This document shows positions 47,061-56,813 of a stretch of DNA of 64,000 nt, piece by piece (position 1 is the stretch's first letter; the number at the start of each line of letters is the position of its first letter). The position numbers and the translations under genes are program-made. The notes under the pieces were generated by a model. It worked only from the letters and a program-made list of their open reading frames with translations. It searched no databases and was not told where the DNA came from. Origin of the DNA: an uncultured Sterolibacterium sp. (lineage in GTDB: Bacteria > Pseudomonadota > Gammaproteobacteria > Burkholderiales > Rhodocyclaceae). The DNA is taken from contig CAIVDC010000070.1 of the NCBI GenBank assembly GCA_903904605.1, positions 29,714-93,713 on the forward strand, written 5' to 3'.

Positions 47061-47970
47061 CATCGACTCCTTCAATGTCGCCCAGGGGGACCATGCCCTG
47101 ATCACCCTGCTGCGGATCGTGCTGATCGCCGTGGCGGCGTGGATTGCGCTCGGCGTGATGCAGCGCCTGATACGTCTGTTCCGCGAGCGGATCACGCGCG
47201 GCATGGACGATTCAGAGCAGGTGAAGCGGGCCGCGACGCTCGGCCGGGTGTTCCGCTACATCGCCTCGGTGCTGGTTCTAGTGGTTGCGACCACCCTGAT
47301 CCTGAGCGAACTGGGCATCGCCGTCGCGCCGATACTCGGCGCCGCCGGCGTCGTCGGCCTGGCCGTGGGTTTCGGCGCGCAGAGCCTGGTCAAGGATTTT
47401 TTCACGGGCTTTTTCATCCTGCTCGAGAACCAGATGCGCCAGGGCGACGTCGTCGAGATCGCCGGCAAGGCCGGCCTGGTCGAGGAAGTCACGCTGCGCT
47501 ACGTGAGGCTGCGCGATTATGACGGCAACGTCCATTACATCTCCAACGGCCTGATCACCACGGTCACCAACATGAGCCGCGGCTTCGCCCAGGCGGTCAT
47601 GGACGTCGGCGTCGCCTACCGCGAGGATACCGACGAGGCGGTCGGCGTGATGCGCGAGATCGGCGCGGGAATGCGCGCCGATCCGGTTTTCGGCGCCAAG
47701 ATTCTCGACGAACTGGAGGTCGCCGGCGTGGACAAGTGGGCCGACTCGGCGGTGATCTTGCGTTGCCGCTTCAAGGTGCTGCCGCTCGAGCAGTGGAGCG
47801 TGCGCCGCGAATTCCTGCGCCGCCTCAAGAAGGCTTTCGATGCGCGCGGCATCGAGATCCCCTTCCCGCACCTCACCGTCTATGCCGGCGTGGCCAAGGA
47901 CAGCACGGCCCCGCCCTTCCGGGTGCACGGTCCGGATGCTGGCACCGGAAAGAATGCCGAGCAGGCATGA
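47041..47970 (+). CDS. MscS-family mechanosensitive ion channel
   Basis: GTG start after AGGAG; ILGAAGVVGLAVGFGAQSLVKDFFTGFFILLENQMRQGDVVEIAGKAGLVEEVTLRYVRLRD; overlaps the malQ-treY 3' end. Confidence 0.87.
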
Positions 47971-49178
47971 GGAGAGTGCCGCCGCTCCCGGTTGAAGGCG
48001 GCGCCCTCGTCGAAGCCTGCCGGCAGAAATCGATCGAATTGTTGAAGCGCAACCTGTCGCCTGCCGGCATCCTCGCCGCGACGCCCGGCGCGCGCGCCCA
48101 GTCGCGCGGCTATGCGGCGATCTTCGGGCGCGACGCCGCGGTCTGCGCGATCGGCATGGCACTTTCGGGCGACGCCCATCTGACGCGGGAGGCGGCCACC
48201 GGCTTGCTGACGCTGGCCCGGCACCAGGCGGCGAACGGCCAGATTGCGAAATTCGTCGACGTGGCGGGGCAGGAGGCCGACTTCTGGTATCTGGGCTGCA
48301 TCGATGCGACCCTGTGGTGGCTGATCGCGCTCGCCTTTCTCGACCGCCGAGACCCCGCCGGCGGACTCAGGGAAAAGCTCGCCCCCGAAGTTGCGAAGGC
48401 TCTCCAGTGGCTGGCCGCGCAGGAGCATCAGCGCTTCTTCCTGCTGCAGCAGAACGAGGCCAGCGACTGGGCCGACATCATGCCGCGCTCGGGCTTCGTG
48501 CTCTACAGCAACGCCTTGTGGTACTGCGTCAAGCGCCACTATGGCCTGCCTCAAGCGGACGAGACGCGGGCGAATTTCAACCAGCTGTTCCACCCCTTCA
48601 GCGCCGATCTGGCCGAATATCGCCGGGCGCGACTCCTGGCGCACTACGTCAAGCGCCGTGCGAAAAACCGCGATCTCTATCTTTCCTTCGTGAACTTTTC
48701 CTTTTTTGGCGACGAAGGCGATGTCTTCGGCAATCTCCTCGCCCTGCTCTGCGGGCTGGCCGACGGCGAGGCGGAACGGCGCACCTTGCGCGCCCTGGAC
48801 CGCGCGGGCGTAGCCTCGCCCTGGCCGGTGCGCGTGGTTTGCCAGCCGATCGCGATGGACGACCCGCTGTGGCGGGCGTACATGTCGCGGCACCGGCAGA
48901 ACCTGGAGTGGCAATACCACAACGGCGGCATCTGGCCCTTCGTCGGCGGCTTCTGGGTCGCCGCCCTGGCCCAGGCCGGCGAACGCGATCGGGCCAATGC
49001 CGAACTCGCGAATCTCGCGGCCGTCAATGCGCAAGACGGCTGGGCCTTCAACGAGTGGCTGCACGGCTGCACCCTGGCGCCGGGCGGGATGCGCGGACAG
49101 TCCTGGAATGCCGCGTCCTTTCTCATGGCCTGCGACGCCGTGCGCGCCGGGGGCCGCGCCTGCGCCCTCAAGCCGTGA
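47967..49178 (+). CDS. (alpha/alpha)6-type glycosidase, glycogen-debranching/GH100-like
   Basis: 404 aa; AQSRGYAAIFGRDAAVCAIGMAL, EADFWYLGCIDATLWWLIAL, WQYHNGGIWPFVGGFWVAAL; ATGA overlap with MscS gene. Confidence 0.72.
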   Translation: MRRVPPLPVEGGALVEACRQKSIELLKRNLSPAGILAATPGARAQSRGYAAIFGRDAAVCAIGMALSGDAHLTREAATGLLTLARHQAANGQIAKFVDVAGQEADFWYLGCIDATLWWLIALAFLDRRDPAGGLREKLAPEVAKALQWLAAQEHQRFFLLQQNEASDWADIMPRSGFVLYSNALWYCVKRHYGLPQADETRANFNQLFHPFSADLAEYRRARLLAHYVKRRAKNRDLYLSFVNFSFFGDEGDVFGNLLALLCGLADGEAERRTLRALDRAGVASPWPVRVVCQPIAMDDPLWRAYMSRHRQNLEWQYHNGGIWPFVGGFWVAALAQAGERDRANAELANLAAVNAQDGWAFNEWLHGCTLAPGGMRGQSWNAASFLMACDAVRAGGRACALKP

Positions 49179-49902
49179 TCAGCGCCTCCGCCAGCCAGCG
49201 CCTGACCGCAGCCACATCGGGCAGACGGTAGCGAGCACAGCTGCCGCCCTTGCCCACCTTGATCGAAATCCCGTCCAGCCGGTTGACTGCGGCAAAGCCG
49301 TGCTCGTCGTTGCGATCGTCGCCGATGAATACCGGGCGCCGCCCCATGAAGGGCGCCTCGTCGAGATAGGCGGACACCGCCGAGCCCTTGTCGATGCCGG
49401 CCGGTTTGATCTCCGCGACGCGCTTGCCGCGTTGCACTTCGAGGCCGCTTCCTGCCGTGCTGGCCAGGCCTTTCATCAGCCGATGGGCGTAGGAGGCCAG
49501 GCGGGGCGCCAGGCGATAGTGCAGCGCCAGGGTCAGCCCCTTGTCTTCCAGCAGGAGGCCGGGATGGCGCGCCAGGACCGGCGCCAGCGCCGCCTTGATG
49601 GCGGACTTGGCGGCCGGCAGCGCGGCATGCGCCGACAGGCGGCCGCGCGCATCGCGCCGCTCCAGCCCGTGCTGCCCGGCGATGGGCAGGCGTAGCGTGC
49701 CGAGGTAGCGCTCCAGGTCGCCGATCGCGCGGCCGCTGACCAGCGCCAGGGCGCCGCCGCAGGCGCCATGGAGGCGCGCGATCAGCTCGAGCAGCGCGGC
49801 ATCGACCTGCGCCGCGTCCGGCGTCTCGGCGATGTCGATCAGGGTGCCGTCGACATCGAGGAAATAGGCCCAGGCTGCGCTCGGCGAAGGCGGGCGCCGC
49901 AT
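49168..49902 (-). CDS. otsB: Trehalose-6-phosphate phosphatase
   Basis: HAD motif FLDVDGTLIDIAETPDAAQ; IGDDRNDEHGFAAVN; adjacent to otsA. Confidence 0.93.
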   Translation of the reverse strand: MRRPPSPSAAWAYFLDVDGTLIDIAETPDAAQVDAALLELIARLHGACGGALALVSGRAIGDLERYLGTLRLPIAGQHGLERRDARGRLSAHAALPAAKSAIKAALAPVLARHPGLLLEDKGLTLALHYRLAPRLASYAHRLMKGLASTAGSGLEVQRGKRVAEIKPAGIDKGSAVSAYLDEAPFMGRRPVFIGDDRNDEHGFAAVNRLDGISIKVGKGGSCARYRLPDVAAVRRWLAEALITA

Positions 49903-49904
49903 CG

Positions 49905-52136
49905 TCACGACTCGCCGCGGCCGGTCTTGTCGATCAGTCGGCTGCGGCGCCTCATCGCCGCCGCATCGAGGAGCATGCGACCGGCCCAGCGGAAGACATT
50001 GAATTCGGCCACCAGCCCGCGCATCAGGCGCATCCGGTCGCGGCTCTCGGTGACCGGCATGGTCAGGGCCAGATGCAGGGCGGCGGCGCACTGGTCGGCG
50101 TCGTAGGGATTGACGATCAGGGCCTCCGGCAGTTCCCGGGCGGCGCCGGTGAACTGCGAGAGTATCAGCACGCCGCGCTCGTCGTCGCGGGCTGCGACGA
50201 ATTCCTTGGCGACCAGGTTCATGCCGTCGTGCAGGCTGCTGACGAAACACAGATCGGCGGCGCGGAAATACGCATAGACCTCGCGCGGCTCGTGGTGCTC
50301 GATCCTGAGCACGATGGGCGGCGGCCCCTGATGCCTGAAACGGCTGTTGATGTGCGCGGCCAGGGCCCGCACCTGCGCCTCGTGATGCTCGTATTCGTCG
50401 ATGCCCGATCTCGTCGGCGCGGCGATCTGAACGAAGCTGAAGCGCCCGACCCACTCGGGATTCAGTTCCAGCAGGCGCTCGATGGCACGGAAGCGTTCCA
50501 GGATGCCCTTGGTGTAGTCGAGCCGGTCGACGCCGATGCCGAGCATGTGTTCCGGCGGCAGGTCGTTCATCCGGCGGATGTCGCTGCGGCAGTCCGGCAC
50601 GGACTTCTCCAGCATTTCCGCATCGGGCGGCCAGGCGACGGAAATCGGGTAGCGGCGCACGGCGGTGGGCTTGCCGCCGAAGGACACGGTGAAGGATTCG
50701 CGATCGACCCGCGCCTCGAGAAAGCGATCCACGGTGTCGACGAAATTGTTGCAGTGGAACTGGGTATGGAAGCCGAGAATGCTGCTGCCCAGGAGCCCCG
50801 CGAGCAACTCGTCGCGCCAGGGGCAGATGGCGAAGGACTCCGGGTTGGGCCAGGGGATGTGCCAGAAGGCGATGATCGTGGCATCCGGCAATTGCTCGCG
50901 GAGCATCGCTGGCAACAGGGCGAGATGGTAGTCCTGGACCAGGACGATGGGATCGCGAGTCTTGGCCTCGCTCGCCACCGCCTGCGCGAACTTGCGGTTG
51001 ACCGCGACGTACTGCGCCCAGTCGGCCGAGCGGAAGATCGGCCGGACATGGGCGATATGGCACAGCGGCCAGAGCCCTTCGTTGGAGAAGCCGTAGTAGT
51101 AGCCCGCCTCCTCCTCCGTAGTCAGCCATACGCGGCGGATCTGGTAGGCGGGCTTGTCCGGCGGCACGGCGACGCGGTCGTTCTGGTCCGCCGCCTCCCG
51201 GTCGGCCGAGCCGCTGCCGTGGGCGATCCAGGTGCCCGAGCAGGCGCGCATGATCGGCTCGAGCGCCGTGACCAGGCCGCTGGCCGGCCGCGTCACCTCG
51301 ATGCGTTCGCCGCGGCGCTGGTGAATGTAGGGCTCACGGTTGGACACCACGATGACATCCTCGCCGCGCAGTTCGCCATGCAGGATCGCGCGCAGGGACT
51401 CCGGCGACCAGGTCACCTGGCTCTCGTCGCGCGCGCGCGTCTCGGCCTCCAGTTCGCTGATCAAGCGCTGCAGGTCGCGGGCGATGGGCTTGAACTCGGG
51501 CAGACTGGGCGGCGCACTCGGCCCGGGCTGGCGCAGCAGCCCTTCGCCGCGCAGCAGGGCGCGCATGCCGGCCATCCAGCCGCGCCAAGAGAGTTGGGCA
51601 ATGACCACCGTGACCAGCGAGACCACGGCCGCCAGGCCCATGAACAGGTAGAAGACGTAGCGCTTGGTCTCCTCGCTGCGGCGGGTGACGAAACTCATGT
51701 CGTGCACCAGCACCAGGCGGCCGTCCGGCGCCGCCTCGCTGGCCATCGGCTGCACCGTCACATGCAAGGGCCCCTTGGCGCTGGGCAGCAAGTGATCGTG
51801 GGCGCCGTCCCAGCGGCCGAGATCGTCGCAGCGGATCTCGTTGGGCAGCGAGCGGCTGGCCACCGCCGTGGCCGTCGGCGAAGCGCAGTAGCCTACGGCG
51901 AAGAGCCGCTCGTCGCGGGTGATGCGGTTGAAGAATTCCCTGATCTGGACCTTCTTGCCGGCCGCCAGCTGCTCCTGCAACGGTTCCTGGATGGCACTGG
52001 CGAGCAGCGAGGAACGGGTGTCGAGGTCATGCACGAACCAGCTCAGCGTCAATTGGTCGACCAAGGGCGCGATGGCATAGGCGATGCCGGCCAGAACAAT
52101 CATCAATGGCAGGACGAAGCGTAAAGACAACCTCAT
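49905..52136 (-). CDS. otsA: Trehalose-6-phosphate synthase (GT20) with N-terminal two-TM extracytoplasmic module
   Basis: TM1 ([19 protein letters not shown]), ~140-aa extracytoplasmic part, TM2 ([23 protein letters not shown]), linker, then GT20 ([66 protein letters not shown]). Confidence 0.92.
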   Translation of the reverse strand: MRLSLRFVLPLMIVLAGIAYAIAPLVDQLTLSWFVHDLDTRSSLLASAIQEPLQEQLAAGKKVQIREFFNRITRDERLFAVGYCASPTATAVASRSLPNEIRCDDLGRWDGAHDHLLPSAKGPLHVTVQPMASEAAPDGRLVLVHDMSFVTRRSEETKRYVFYLFMGLAAVVSLVTVVIAQLSWRGWMAGMRALLRGEGLLRQPGPSAPPSLPEFKPIARDLQRLISELEAETRARDESQVTWSPESLRAILHGELRGEDVIVVSNREPYIHQRRGERIEVTRPASGLVTALEPIMRACSGTWIAHGSGSADREAADQNDRVAVPPDKPAYQIRRVWLTTEEEAGYYYGFSNEGLWPLCHIAHVRPIFRSADWAQYVAVNRKFAQAVASEAKTRDPIVLVQDYHLALLPAMLREQLPDATIIAFWHIPWPNPESFAICPWRDELLAGLLGSSILGFHTQFHCNNFVDTVDRFLEARVDRESFTVSFGGKPTAVRRYPISVAWPPDAEMLEKSVPDCRSDIRRMNDLPPEHMLGIGVDRLDYTKGILERFRAIERLLELNPEWVGRFSFVQIAAPTRSGIDEYEHHEAQVRALAAHINSRFRHQGPPPIVLRIEHHEPREVYAYFRAADLCFVSSLHDGMNLVAKEFVAARDDERGVLILSQFTGAARELPEALIVNPYDADQCAAALHLALTMPVTESRDRMRLMRGLVAEFNVFRWAGRMLLDAAAMRRRSRLIDKTGRGES

Positions 52137-52452
52137 GCGCTTACTCTTTCGGGCAATTTGACGTCAAAATACGTGACGCTTCAAAATACTGCGGGAGATT
52201 ACAAGACACCTGCATTCTACTCTTCTACGCTTTTCCCCCGGATTCGCACCATGGTTCCGGCGCATGAATCCGCGGACACTTCCCGCCGCTGCCGGAGAAA
52301 CGCCCGACATCACGCGTTCAGGGGAAAGTATTCCGAAGCCGCCCTGGCTTCGTCTGCCGGTATTATCATTACCGATACCGATGCACACCGTCCCGGCACA
52401 TCATGAATCATGGCCCTCGGGATGTTCCACCACATTTGCGAGAGCAATCAAA

Positions 52453-52866
52453 ATGACACGAAAGCTATTGACCGCCCTTTGGTTTCTTCTGGCACTGTCC
52501 ATCCCGACCTACACGCTTGCCGAATCCAGCTCCGCCGAAACCCTCGTGGCCAAGCTTCAGGAGGTCAGGAAGCTGGTAAGAGCCGGTGCCAACTACGATG
52601 AATACAAGAAGCAGGTCGCGGAAATAACGACGGATCTTGCACGTTGGGAAAGCGATCCGGATACCCAGCAAGGCAGCGTCATGACAAAACTGCTCAGGGG
52701 AGATTCGGTCATTCGGCATGCGGCGCAGTCCTACATTGCCGCATTGAATGTCTGGCAAGGCAACGATGATTCAGAGGCGAAATTGTATTGGACATCCGCG
52801 GATGCAGACCTGGTTGATTTCGATGCAAATTACCGGAACAGGGCGAAGAGCAATGGCAGCCAATGA
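52453..52866 (+). CDS. Small secreted/periplasmic protein of unknown function
   Basis: Signal peptide MTRKLLTALWFLLALSIPTYTLA followed by 114 aa helical sequence. Confidence 0.65.
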   Translation: MTRKLLTALWFLLALSIPTYTLAESSSAETLVAKLQEVRKLVRAGANYDEYKKQVAEITTDLARWESDPDTQQGSVMTKLLRGDSVIRHAAQSYIAALNVWQGNDDSEAKLYWTSADADLVDFDANYRNRAKSNGSQ

Positions 52867-53024
52867 AGCTTGCCGGAGCTGTCGAGCCGCGCCGATGCCC
52901 GCGTTCATGCCGCCATGAAGGACAAGGGCGATACCGCTGCGCTCGTGCTGCGGCAAGCTGGTCGAAAACCGGGACGCAGCTGGCCGGACAGCATCGATCC
53001 GGCCCAGGCGTTGACCGCCCCCGA

Positions 53025-54356
53025 CTACACTGGAGCGACGGGCGTCGAGGGCGTATGGGGACTCGGGTGTTCGGGCAGGGGCTTGAAATCTGCGGCCAGT
53101 TGCTGATACAACTCCGGCCCCAGACGCGAACTGACGGCCTTGGCGATCATCGCGACCGCCATGAGACTGATGACCATGCCATGGCCGTCGATCATTTCCA
53201 TCACGATGATCGCTGACGTGATGGGCGACTGGGTCACCGCGGCGAGAAAGCCGGCCATGCACAAGGCGATGAAGGGAACGTGGTTGGCCCCGATGCCCAT
53301 GAGATTCGCTGCATTGGAGCCCAATGCAGCCCCCACCGCCAGGGCCGGCGCAAAAATGCCGCCGGGTATGCCCGAGTAGTAGGTGATGACGGTGGCCAGG
53401 AAGCGCGTGATGGGAGCGTGCCAGGGCAGGGTCAAGTGACCCGCTACGACCTGGGCGGTAATCCCGTATCCGCTGCCGTAGGACACCCCCCCGCCCGCCC
53501 AGCCGATGGATGCGATGGCAAGGCCGCAGGCCCCCGCGAAATACACCGGATGAGCAGCCCGCCAGCGCCACAGCGCCAGGTGCCGGCTTTTTTGGGGCCA
53601 TAGCAGCAAGCGGCTGAATATGCCGCCCATAAGCCCGCAGACGATGCCGCCCAGGATGACCGGCACGATAATCTCATGACCGACTTCCCCGACCTTGAGG
53701 TGACCGAAATAGTTGTAGTTCCCCAGCAGTGCCGTCGACACGAGACCCGCCAGAATGATGGTGCTCACCAGAATGCCGCTGGTGCGGGCCTCCAGCCGGC
53801 GCCCGAGTTCTTCCACCGCGAAGACGATCCCGGCCAGCGGCGTATTGAACGCTGCTGCGATGCCCATTGCACCGCCCGCCAGAATCAGATCGGGAGCACG
53901 TATCGCCCTGGCATGGGGGAGAAAGCGGTGGGCGAAATGCAGGATCGAAGCAGACACCTGAACTGACGGACCTTCCCTGCCCGCGGAGAATCCGCCCATC
54001 AGGGCAAATCCGCCGAAAAATATCTTTCCGACGGCGATGCGCAGCGATACCAGGGAGTCCACCGGCTTGCCGCGCACCGCAAGCCGTCTGGCCGCAATGA
54101 TCTGCGGAATTCCGCTGCCCTGGATGCCCGGGAAATGCCGCTGCGTCGCCCATACGACGATCATGCCGATCACCGGCGCCAACAGGAACGGCAGCCATGG
54201 ACGCCCGGTCGTGACGGAAAAAAAAACGGCCAGGGCACGATCGGCAAGTTTAGCGAAGCCAACGACAATGAGACCGGCGCTGCCAGCCGCCACCCAGAGC
54301 GTCAAGCGCACCCGCCAGCGCATGGCGCCGAGTCGACCGCGCAGAGGATTGATCAT
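53025..54356 (-). CDS. ClC-family chloride channel/transporter
   Basis: GSGIPQIIAA, GGFSAGREGPSVQVSASI, YSGIPGGIFAPALAVGAALG. Confidence 0.93.
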   Translation of the reverse strand: MINPLRGRLGAMRWRVRLTLWVAAGSAGLIVVGFAKLADRALAVFFSVTTGRPWLPFLLAPVIGMIVVWATQRHFPGIQGSGIPQIIAARRLAVRGKPVDSLVSLRIAVGKIFFGGFALMGGFSAGREGPSVQVSASILHFAHRFLPHARAIRAPDLILAGGAMGIAAAFNTPLAGIVFAVEELGRRLEARTSGILVSTIILAGLVSTALLGNYNYFGHLKVGEVGHEIIVPVILGGIVCGLMGGIFSRLLLWPQKSRHLALWRWRAAHPVYFAGACGLAIASIGWAGGGVSYGSGYGITAQVVAGHLTLPWHAPITRFLATVITYYSGIPGGIFAPALAVGAALGSNAANLMGIGANHVPFIALCMAGFLAAVTQSPITSAIIVMEMIDGHGMVISLMAVAMIAKAVSSRLGPELYQQLAADFKPLPEHPSPHTPSTPVAPV

Positions 54357-54414
54357 GCCGCCACCCCCATCTCCGACATGGGTCCGAAAATTTCCGAACA
54401 AGCGGAATTTGTAT

Positions 54415-54439
54415 AAAAAAAGAGGGGCATAAGCCCCTC
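54415..54439 (-). terminator. Rho-independent terminator downstream of the Pal-like gene
   Basis: On the minus strand GAGGGGC-TTAT-GCCCCTC followed by T7; perfect 7-bp stem. Confidence 0.88.
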
Positions 54440-54487
54440 CAAACTCGATAAAGGGAAAACAACTACATGCTACTTTGCGCCATCACG

Positions 54488-55003
54488 CTACTTTGAAACA
54501 ACATCGACTCGGCGGTTTTCCGCCCAGCATTTTTCCTCGTGGCAAGTCGCACGAGGTTTTTCCTTGCCGTAGCTGATGGCCTCCAGACGGGCCTCAGGAA
54601 TACCCAGCATTTTCAGCGTGCTCTTTACCGCCTCGGCCCGCTTCTGCCCCAAGGCCAGGTTGTACTCCGTGCTGCCGCGTTCGTCGGCATTGCCCGCCAG
54701 GGTAACCGCCAGATTCGGCAAGGACATCATCAGATTGTAGTCCTGTCTGATGATGTCCTGATAGCGGGGCTTGATTGAAAAATTATCGTAGTCGAAATAG
54801 ACGCTTTTGCTCGCGAGCTCCTTTGTCACGCGGGCAATCTTCTGTTCAGCGGTTTCGACCGGAAGGGAAGATACGGCCGTCGGCTTTGCAGCCGGAGGCC
54901 TGGCAATCGGCGCGGACGCCGGAGCATCCATCGAAGTCTTCGTCGGCGTCGATGAACAAGCCGAAAGCAGAACGCAGGCTGCAACCACAAGAACACGACG
55001 CAT
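54488..55003 (-). CDS. Peptidoglycan-associated (OmpA/Pal-like) lipoprotein
   Basis: Lipobox LLSAC; SVYFDYDNFSIKPRYQDIIRQ...LAGNADERGSTEYNLALGQKRAEAVKSTL; AGGAG upstream of ATG 55003. Confidence 0.88.
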   Translation of the reverse strand: MRRVLVVAACVLLSACSSTPTKTSMDAPASAPIARPPAAKPTAVSSLPVETAEQKIARVTKELASKSVYFDYDNFSIKPRYQDIIRQDYNLMMSLPNLAVTLAGNADERGSTEYNLALGQKRAEAVKSTLKMLGIPEARLEAISYGKEKPRATCHEEKCWAENRRVDVVSK

Positions 55004-55126
55004 CCAAAATCTCCTAATCAAGCAATTGTGCATTCATGGGAATATAATTTATAGCAATTGTTCATGTAAAGCAAGCGCGTCTCCCTCATGTTCGCCATAT
55101 AACTCAAGAAATACCGGAAGGAAATT

Positions 55127-55762
55127 TTGAACGACCCATCCAACGTCCCGCGTTGCGGTGATCTCCCACAAGTTTTGGCCATCCTGTCGGCGCAGGATTC
55201 GCCGCGGCTTACTGCGCTTTGCCTCGGCGCCTGCCTGTTGCTGTCCGCTTGCGCCACGCCGTCGCCGCGTGAAGACCATGTTGAAGTAAAGGGCATGACC
55301 ACCGCCCCTCTCCAAGTTCCACTGGCGAAAACGCCCGAAGTCCGCTTTGCCCCGCCCGGGTTGAAGACCTCCAAGACCCTCGTTCCTCCTGTGCCTCATG
55401 AAACGGAGCCCGAGGACCCGAAGCCCGACCCGGCTAACAACGTGTTCTTTTCGTTTGCTTCCGCCGAAATTTCCGTTCAGGCACGGGCCACGCTCCAGAG
55501 CGTGGCGGCGACGCTGAACGAACATCGCCGGGAGACGGTCATCCTGGTGGGAGGCACGGACGACTTGGGGAGCAGGGAGCTTTGCGTCGCAATTTCCTCC
55601 AAGCGAACCGATGCGGTGGAGGCGGAGTTGCTCAAGCTGGGTGTTCGCCCCAGCCAGATTCGCAAACGTCCCAGAGGCTGCGAAGCAGTCTCGCGGCAAA
55701 GCTGCCGCTCGGAGACCTGCCGGCATAGGCGGCAGCGCGTCGAAATCCGATTCGCCAAATAG
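55127..55762 (+). CDS. OmpA-family lipoprotein
   Basis: TTG start after AAGGA; lipobox LLLSAC; NVFFSFASAEISVQARATLQSVAATL. Confidence 0.75.
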   Translation: MNDPSNVPRCGDLPQVLAILSAQDSPRLTALCLGACLLLSACATPSPREDHVEVKGMTTAPLQVPLAKTPEVRFAPPGLKTSKTLVPPVPHETEPEDPKPDPANNVFFSFASAEISVQARATLQSVAATLNEHRRETVILVGGTDDLGSRELCVAISSKRTDAVEAELLKLGVRPSQIRKRPRGCEAVSRQSCRSETCRHRRQRVEIRFAK

Positions 55763-55785
55763 ACCGTGGCCGACCCCCGGCCGCT

Positions 55786-56607
55786 TCACCTTGCCGCCGA
55801 GCGGCGCACCACCTCGTTGTGGATGGCGCGCAGCACCTCCTTGGCCCGCGCTTCATTTGCGCCGCCCATTCTGATCATCAGCTTCTGTCCGGCGGATCGG
55901 CCCTCGAGGTCGGCATCGGCGAACAGATACAGCACTTTCGGCTGTACCAGTCCGACCGGCGCGGCAACCCTGGGTGCATCCAGCAGATCATCCAGGGCCT
56001 GGATAAGACGGTCGTTGAAGACTCCCCTGGGATAGCCCAACTCCCGGTAGGCTTGCTGAAACAAGGGGTAGAAATGGACGTAAAGATCGACGAGGCCCGG
56101 CACGTCGACTGTCTGCATGAGGTCGATATAGCGCCCATAGCGCGCAGAATTGGCCGGGTCGATGGTCAACCCGGGGCCGCCGGCATTTACAGAGAAGGCC
56201 CCGCTCACGGGCTTGATCGGCATCACCCGTACCGGCCCTTTCCTTAGGAGATTGTCGATCGTCGCCACGAAGCGGCGGATCATTTTCTCCGGGTAGAAAT
56301 ATGCCGGCAGGGCTGTTCCGCCCAGGATCTTGCTCAGGCCGTTGCCCACCGCCTCGTCGCTCGCATCGAGCGCAGGAAGCGGCTTTTGCGCCGGCGTTGA
56401 AGGGGATTCGATGGCATAGCGCACGCCCGGCGTCGTGGCCGGGGCGGGCCGTGGCGCCGGGCTCTGCGTCTGCGCCATGAGCGGCCGAACCGGGGTCGCC
56501 GACCCCTTGGCCGCGTGCCATGCTTCTATTGCCGTCCCGGCGGCAATAGCGCCGACGACAACGACCATAACGATTGCGGTCCTGCGCGACATCTTGCTCA
56601 AATCCAT
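55786..56607 (-). CDS. DUF3014 domain protein, single-TM anchored
   Basis: MDLSKMSRRTAIVMVVVVGAIAAG...; LPAYFYPEKMIRRFVATIDNLLRKGPVRVMPIKPVSGAF. Confidence 0.78.
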   Translation of the reverse strand: MDLSKMSRRTAIVMVVVVGAIAAGTAIEAWHAAKGSATPVRPLMAQTQSPAPRPAPATTPGVRYAIESPSTPAQKPLPALDASDEAVGNGLSKILGGTALPAYFYPEKMIRRFVATIDNLLRKGPVRVMPIKPVSGAFSVNAGGPGLTIDPANSARYGRYIDLMQTVDVPGLVDLYVHFYPLFQQAYRELGYPRGVFNDRLIQALDDLLDAPRVAAPVGLVQPKVLYLFADADLEGRSAGQKLMIRMGGANEARAKEVLRAIHNEVVRRSAAR

Positions 56608-56673
56608 TCCCCCGGCGGGTACCGCAAAGGCGGCGTGACAGTTGCGGCGACATTCCGATTGCGCCTCACTATA

Positions 56674-56687
56674 CATTTGTACAAATG
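56674..56687. promoter_or_regulatory. 14-bp perfect palindrome upstream of the DUF3014 gene (candidate operator)
   Basis: CATTTGTACAAATG. Confidence 0.4.
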
Positions 56688-56755
56688 GTATGGCAATTGC
56701 CGAGTCAGCGGGCCGTCATACCCTGCACGCAATCCAGGCCAGGAGATCGCCGAGG

Positions 56756-56785
56756 AAAAAAAAACCGCCGGGGAAGGCCCGGCGG
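56756..56785 (-). terminator. Rho-independent terminator downstream of actP
   Basis: On the minus strand CCGCCGGG-CCTTC-CCCGGCGG followed by T9; perfect 8-bp stem. Confidence 0.88.
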
Positions 56786-56813
56786 CCGTTCTGAATCAAG
56801 AAGATCTATGGCC

